The position numbers were made by a program, and so were the translations under genes. The notes beneath the pieces were generated by a model. That model was not told where the DNA came from, searched no databases, and was given only the letters and a program-made list of their open reading frames with translations. This document shows positions 6,312 through 9,271 of a DNA stretch of 9,271 bases, in pieces; position 1 is the stretch's first letter, and each line of letters starts with the position of its first letter. Source of the DNA: an uncultured Clostridia bacterium (lineage in GTDB: Bacteria; Bacillota; Clostridia; TANB77; CAG-508); the NCBI GenBank assembly GCA_947629805.1, contig CANRFE010000050.1, positions 1-9,271 on the forward strand, in the 5' to 3' direction.

Positions 6312-7244
6312 TTATGCTTCTCGTACTTTTTTTATAATATCTTTTGCCGTTATTCCATAATATTGCATTAAATCTTCTGCTTTGCCCGATTGTCCAAATG
6401 TATCTTTTATTCCCATGCGAATTACTTTACAAGGATATTCTTCGGCCAACACTTCACATACACTAGAACCTAAACCACCAAAAATGCTATGATCCTCTAT
6501 GGTAATGATTTTTTTTGTTTCTTTTGCACATTTTACAATAACTTCTTTGTCTATTGGCTTTATTGTATGCATATCAATAACACGAACGAAAATTCCTTGT
6601 TCTTCTAATATTTCTTGTGCTTTTCTTGCTTCTGCTACGACATCTCCCGTAGCAATAATAGAAGCTTCTGTTCCTTCCCCTATTTGTACAGCCTTTCCTA
6701 TTTCAAATACGGTATTGCTCTCATAAAGAACAGGAGTAGCAAGCCTTGATAACCTTACATACACAGGTCCTTCTATTTTTGCTATTTCTTTTATTAGCCA
6801 TTTGGTTTGCGTATCGTCAGAAGGAGAAATGACTTTCATATTAGGAAGTGTTCTCATCATCGCAATATCTTCTAGCATTTGATGTGTAGCTCCATCTTCT
6901 CCCACAGTAATTCCACTATGGGTAGCACAAATTTTTACATTTAAGTTTGGATAACAAATACTATTGCGAATTTGGTCATAAGCCCTTCCTGCTGCAAAGA
7001 CAGCAAAGGTACTAACATACGGTATTTTTTTACAAGTAGCAAAACCAGCTGCCGTAGAAAGCATATCTTGTTCTGCAATTCCCATATCAAAAAATCTTTC
7101 TGGAAATGCTTTTGCAAAAAGGTTTGTTTTGGTTGCTGTAGAAAGGTCTGCATCTAAAACTACAATCTCCTTTCTTTCTTTTCCTAATTCTAGCAAAGCT
7201 TCTCCATAACTTTGGCGCGTTGCAATTTTTTGTGTTTGTTCCAT
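6312..7244 (-). CDS. Transketolase, C-terminal subunit
   Basis: This 310-residue protein is the C-terminal half of a split transketolase: the pyrimidine-binding domain (about 6-170) followed by the transketolase C-terminal domain (about 185-305). The pyrimidine domain carries the cofactor-activating Glu58 in M-G-I-A-E-Q, the T-H-S-G-I-T-V-G-E-D-G loop (108-118) and T-H-Q (120-122). With the N subunit encoded just upstream it should form the thiamine diphosphate enzyme that moves two-carbon ketol units between pentose-phosphate sugars. Both halves together (583 residues) approach a single-chain transketolase. The split arrangement is common in Clostridia and archaea. CTCCTT on the plus strand (7253-7258) is the AAGGAG ribosome site, eight bases before the ATG and directly behind the N-subunit stop. 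A DXS-like enzyme is less likely given the paired N subunit. Confidence 0.93.
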   Translation of the reverse strand: MEQTQKIATRQSYGEALLELGKERKEIVVLDADLSTATKTNLFAKAFPERFFDMGIAEQDMLSTAAGFATCKKIPYVSTFAVFAAGRAYDQIRNSICYPNLNVKICATHSGITVGEDGATHQMLEDIAMMRTLPNMKVISPSDDTQTKWLIKEIAKIEGPVYVRLSRLATPVLYESNTVFEIGKAVQIGEGTEASIIATGDVVAEARKAQEILEEQGIFVRVIDMHTIKPIDKEVIVKCAKETKKIITIEDHSIFGGLGSSVCEVLAEEYPCKVIRMGIKDTFGQSGKAEDLMQYYGITAKDIIKKVREA

Positions 7245-7259
7245 TCCTTCTTCTCCTTC

Positions 7260-8081
7260 CTAGTCTTCTAATTCTTTTTTAGCTTGCTCATATTCTTCTT
7301 CATTTGGTGCTTTTCCATGCCATTCTACTTGATTTTCCATAAAAGAGATTCCTTTTCCTTTCCTTGTTTTGGCAATCAGAATAGTAGGTTTTCCTTTTGT
7401 TATTTTAGCAGTTTCAAAAGCATTTATTAACTGTTCTATGTTATGCCCGTCTACTACAATAGTATGAAAACCAAAGCTTTTAAATTTGCCCTCTATATTA
7501 TCTAGCCCTTTTACTTCTTCAATTGTACCATCAATTTGTAAGTCATTATAATCTAAAATTGCACATAAATTGTCTAAATGATATTTGCTAGCAGTCATTG
7601 CTGCTTCCCACACTTGTCCTTCTTCTATTTCTCCATCTCCTAGCAAACAATATACACGATACCCATCATGGTTTAGTTTTGAACTTAGTGCCATACCATT
7701 AGCAACCGATAAACCTTGCCCTAGAGAACCTGTAGACATATCGATTCCAGCTACTTTATTTTTATCTGGATGTCCTTGTAAAGCAGAATGAATCTGGCGA
7801 AATGTTTTCAATTCTTCTTTTGGAAGAAAACCTCTTTCTGCTAAGCAAGCATATAAAGCTGGCGCGCAATGCCCTTTAGATAAGACAAAACGATCTCTTG
7901 CTAAATCTTCTGGTTCTTTTTCATGGATATTCATTTGGTTAAAATATAAAACGGTTAAAATTTCCACGCAAGATAAAGAACCTCCTGGATGTCCTGATTT
8001 TGCCACATATACCTGTTCTATAATATCCCTTCTTATTTGTTTTGCAATTTTTTGTAATTCTTCCTTTTCTGTTATTTTCAA
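7260..8081 (-). CDS. Transketolase, N-terminal subunit
   Basis: This 273-residue protein is the thiamine diphosphate-binding half of transketolase. The cofactor motif runs from G-D-G (148-150) to Asn179 in L-D-Y-N-D, the usual G-D-G-X(26-28)-N spacing. Active-site histidines of the family are visible in S-G-H-P-G-G (His31), S-K-G-H (His71) and Q-G-H-P-D (His104), and S-T-G-S-L-G-Q-G (116-123) is also typical. It starts at a TTG codon (8079-8081): AAGGAGG at 8089-8095 is seven bases upstream, no in-frame ATG fits better, and the family begins at this point. It is first in a two-gene operon, 15 bases ahead of the C subunit, with its own promoter. A 17-base palindrome covers the start codon. It acts in the cytoplasm in the non-oxidative pentose-phosphate pathway. 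Confidence 0.93.
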   Translation of the reverse strand: MKITEKEELQKIAKQIRRDIIEQVYVAKSGHPGGSLSCVEILTVLYFNQMNIHEKEPEDLARDRFVLSKGHCAPALYACLAERGFLPKEELKTFRQIHSALQGHPDKNKVAGIDMSTGSLGQGLSVANGMALSSKLNHDGYRVYCLLGDGEIEEGQVWEAAMTASKYHLDNLCAILDYNDLQIDGTIEEVKGLDNIEGKFKSFGFHTIVVDGHNIEQLINAFETAKITKGKPTILIAKTRKGKGISFMENQVEWHGKAPNEEEYEQAKKELED

Positions 8082-8087
8082 AATAAC
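8071..8087. promoter_or_regulatory. 17-bp perfect palindrome over the transketolase start codon
   Basis: GTTATTTTCAAAATAAC is symmetric around position 8079, with 8-bp arms and one central base. It lies about 10-25 bases after the predicted transcription start and includes the TTG start codon. It could be an operator, or a small hairpin that affects translation. AT-rich symmetry by chance cannot be excluded. Confidence 0.3.
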
Positions 8088-8102
8088 GCCTCCTTTTTTG
8101 TT

Positions 8103-8131
8103 ATTGTATCTTTTCTTGTTTTTTTTTGCAA
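8103..8131 (-). promoter_or_regulatory. Promoter of the transketolase operon
   Basis: On the minus strand TTGCAA (8126-8131) precedes a 17-base spacer and TACAAT (8103-8108). The predicted start lies right at the AAGGAGG site (8089-8095), so the leader would be only about 15 bases. The spacer is an A-rich tract. Confidence 0.6.
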
Positions 8132-8151
8132 TAGCTTAGTAAGAATATTTC

Positions 8152-8741
8152 CTATTTTAAGTAGTCTAAAGGATTTACATATTCTTCCTGAATACGCATT
8201 CCAATATGCAAATGACAACCTGTCGTTGCTCCATTGGTAGGATTTCCTTGTGCATCGTGATAATGATTTCCTTTTACCCCATATACATATTTTGGACCAA
8301 CTGTAGCAATAACCTGCCCTTGTTGTACAATATTCCCCACTTTTACTAAAAATATAGGAGAAACATGGCAATAGGTTATTTTCATATTTTCTTTGCTTAA
8401 TGTTACCGTATAACCTCCTCCACCTAAAAAACCAGTATAGGTAATTTCTCCTTCTATAGTAGCAATTAAAGGTGTTCCCTCTGGTGCTCCAATATCTAAG
8501 CCTTTATGAAAAGAAGAGGCTCCCTCTGTAGGAGAGGTTCTCTTTCCAAAATAAGAAGTAATGGTATAATAGTCTGGAATGGGCCAAGCAAAACCAGAAT
8601 CGCTTATACTTATTTTATCTACTTCTATACTAGGAAAAATAGTAGGAATAAAAAAGCAAGAAAGAAAAAGAACTATCCCTATTAAGAGAATAAGAAAACT
8701 TAATAAAAAAAATAATATATCTTAAAAAAAGAGCTAAACAT
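8152..8741 (-). CDS. Membrane-anchored M23 metallopeptidase with a frame break in an 8-T run
   Basis: A ribosome site AAGGAGG (8748-8754), six bases before the ATG at 8741, starts a frame that ends after 13 residues (MFSSFFKIYYFFY, stop 8700-8702). The peptidase lies in the -1 frame, open from 8721 to a TAG at 8152-8154, with no ATG, GTG or TTG until 8385, well inside the domain. The frames can be joined only between 8721 and 8700, and the run of eight T (plus-strand A, 8705-8712) is there. With one extra T the protein is 196 residues: a hydrophobic helix at about 8-36, then an M23 domain with His79/Asp83 (H-K-G-L-D), His126 (Y-C-H-V) and His177/His179 (H-L-H-I). An insertion of about 20 residues (151-172, with H-Y-H-D) precedes the last motif. 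It could be recoded, phase-variable, a fresh pseudogene or a sequencing error. Confidence 0.75.
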
Positions 8742-8764
8742 AATTTTCCTCCTTATGTTTTAGC
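8724..8764 (-). terminator. Terminator-like hairpin after gtrA that encloses the M23 ribosome site and start codon
   Basis: On the minus strand GCTAAAACATAA (8753-8764) pairs with TTATGTTTAGC (8733-8743) through 11 pairs and one bulged A. The loop is GGAGGAAAA, and T-C-TTTTTTT (8724-8732) follows. It starts six bases behind the gtrA stop, where a terminator is expected. The loop is the core of the M23 ribosome site and the ATG lies in the 3' arm. Confidence 0.6.
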
Positions 8765-8770
8765 CCCTAT

Positions 8771-9184
8771 TTATTTTTGAAATGCAAAAAATTTACTAAT
8801 AAAAAAATTTAAGATAATAACCAAAACTGTCATACTTATTTTGGAAAGTATTTGTGGCAAAGGTGTTAAAAATAAAAGATAACAACCTACCCACTCTATT
8901 ACCATAGTAAAAGCTCTACCTGCCATAAATTTAAAAAATTGTATGCTTTTTTCTTTTTTGGTTGATGCTTTTGAGTGAAATACCATATCTTTATTGGTAA
9001 AATATGCAAAGATTACGGCTAAAAAAATAGCTATACTATTAGAAACATTTTCTTCCCAATGAAAAAGATACGTTAGGATAGTGAAGGAAACTAAATTAAC
9101 AAGGGTAGTTAAAATACCAAATGCAGTATATAATATTACTTCTCTTGTTCCTATTTTTTTTAGTATTTGTTTTATTTTTTCCAT
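8771..9184 (-). CDS. GtrA-family membrane protein
   Basis: This 137-residue protein has the four-helix layout of the GtrA/DPMS family (helices at about 17-39, 48-64, 87-106 and 112-132). These small membrane proteins are thought to help move or present polyprenyl-linked sugars for cell-surface glycan modification. Family features seen are F-G-I-L-T-T-L-V-N in helix 1, Y-F-T-N-K-D-M-V-F after helix 2 and the closing N-F-F-I-S-K-F-F-A-F. Length is typical and the protein looks intact. GAGGG at 9193-9197, eight bases before the ATG, supports the start. No glycosyltransferase partner lies next to it in this window, so its substrate is unknown. It follows a tRNA and its terminator closely and has no clear promoter of its own, so it may depend on read-through. 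Confidence 0.87.
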   Translation of the reverse strand: MEKIKQILKKIGTREVILYTAFGILTTLVNLVSFTILTYLFHWEENVSNSIAIFLAVIFAYFTNKDMVFHSKASTKKEKSIQFFKFMAGRAFTMVIEWVGCYLLFLTPLPQILSKISMTVLVIILNFFISKFFAFQK

Positions 9185-9205
9185 TTTTTATTCCCTCTTT
9201 GCTAT

Positions 9206-9237
9206 AAAAAAGTTAGTAATATATTTTTATTACTAAC
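9206..9237 (-). terminator. Intrinsic terminator behind the tRNA
   Basis: A perfect 10-bp stem GTTAGTAATA (9212-9221) / TATTACTAAC (9228-9237) with a six-base loop is followed on the minus strand by six T (9206-9211). It lies 10 bases past the tRNA CCA end. Confidence 0.8.
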
Positions 9238-9247
9238 CCTTCTTTTT

Positions 9248-9271
9248 TGGCAGGGGTAGTAGGATTCGAAC
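9248..9271 (-). tRNA. 3' end of a tRNA cut by the window edge, perhaps tRNA-Trp
   Basis: Read on the minus strand, the end begins with the last base of the 5' T-stem strand, then the T-loop TTCGAAT, the 3' T-stem strand CCTAC, the acceptor strand TACCCCT, discriminator G and an encoded CCA (9248-9250). The missing 5' acceptor strand should therefore read AGGGGTA, which together with G73 resembles Firmicute tRNA-Trp. The anticodon is outside the window, so the amino acid is a guess. A terminator follows. Confidence 0.8.

Noticed and set aside
8078..8371. A 97-residue leftward frame overlapping the M23 gene
   Set aside because: It is an out-of-frame shadow of the M23 domain, with no family resemblance, and it runs through the transketolase promoter.
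8152..8385. M23 gene starting at the ATG at 8385 as a 77-residue protein
   Set aside because: It would lack the H-x-x-x-D zinc residues, which are clearly encoded upstream in the same open frame, and no ribosome site precedes this ATG.
8724..8730. The 7-T run early in the M23 gene as the site of the frame break
   Set aside because: Adding a T here gives an immediate TAA, and the peptidase frame has a stop at 8722-8724. The frames can be joined only downstream of it, which leaves the 8-T run at 8705-8712.
1..9271. Alternative genetic code, since no gene here ends in TGA
   Set aside because: All intact genes read through without in-frame TGA and their tryptophans are TGG. TAA and TAG preference is expected at this base composition.
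1..9271. CRISPR array, insertion sequence, prophage or defence genes
   Set aside because: No regularly spaced repeats, transposase, integrase or phage-like genes are visible. Apart from the tRNA end, the content is ordinary chromosomal housekeeping and cell-envelope genes.

Overview
The window is AT-rich DNA from a low-GC Firmicute (Bacillota), most likely a Clostridia-type anaerobe. The signs are strong AAGGAGG ribosome-binding sites, compact sigma-A promoters with 17-bp spacers, T-rich intrinsic terminators, a transketolase split into two subunits, and an ftsE-ftsX / coiled-coil-M23 / S41-protease cluster. Every intact gene reads as standard code, and all visible stops are TAA or TAG. The species cannot be named from this window.

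Layout from left to right. Positions 1-266 hold a divergent control region. One promoter drives a leftward gene of which only the first codons are present, and the other drives a small DUF1653-like gene (267-521, the only complete plus-strand gene). A small leftward single-pass membrane protein with its own promoter (518-688) meets DUF1653 tail to tail, the two stop codons sharing TTAA. Positions 800-6062 are a leftward cell-wall/division block: ftsE, ftsX (overlapping), two tandem paralogous secreted proteins with a long coiled coil and a C-terminal M23/LytM domain, then an S41 carboxyl-terminal processing protease. It starts at a TTGCAA-N17-TATGAT promoter and ends at a 14-bp-stem terminator. 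Positions 6280-8131 hold a self-contained transketolase operon (N then C subunit) with its own promoter and terminator. Positions 8152-9184 hold a broken or slippage-dependent membrane-anchored M23 peptidase and a GtrA-family membrane protein. The right edge holds the 3' end of a leftward tRNA (perhaps tRNA-Trp) and its terminator.

How the parts work together. FtsEX is an ATP-driven membrane switch that in many bacteria activates a periplasmic or extracytoplasmic peptidoglycan hydrolase through that partner's coiled coil. The two CC-M23 proteins immediately downstream are the obvious partners. Unlike E. coli EnvC, both keep the whole zinc site, so they look like hydrolases rather than pure activators. 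The S41 protease at the end of the block could process or turn over these hydrolases; this is inference.

The most unusual spot is 8700-8764. The third M23 gene has a perfect ribosome-binding site and ATG, but its frame is lost at a run of eight T. One extra T, or a -1 slip on T-TTT-TTT, restores a 196-residue membrane-anchored peptidase with all zinc ligands. Its ribosome-binding site lies in the loop, and its start codon in the stem, of a terminator-like hairpin that follows gtrA. This may be a phase-variable or recoded gene under a hairpin switch, a decaying gene, or a one-base sequencing error.
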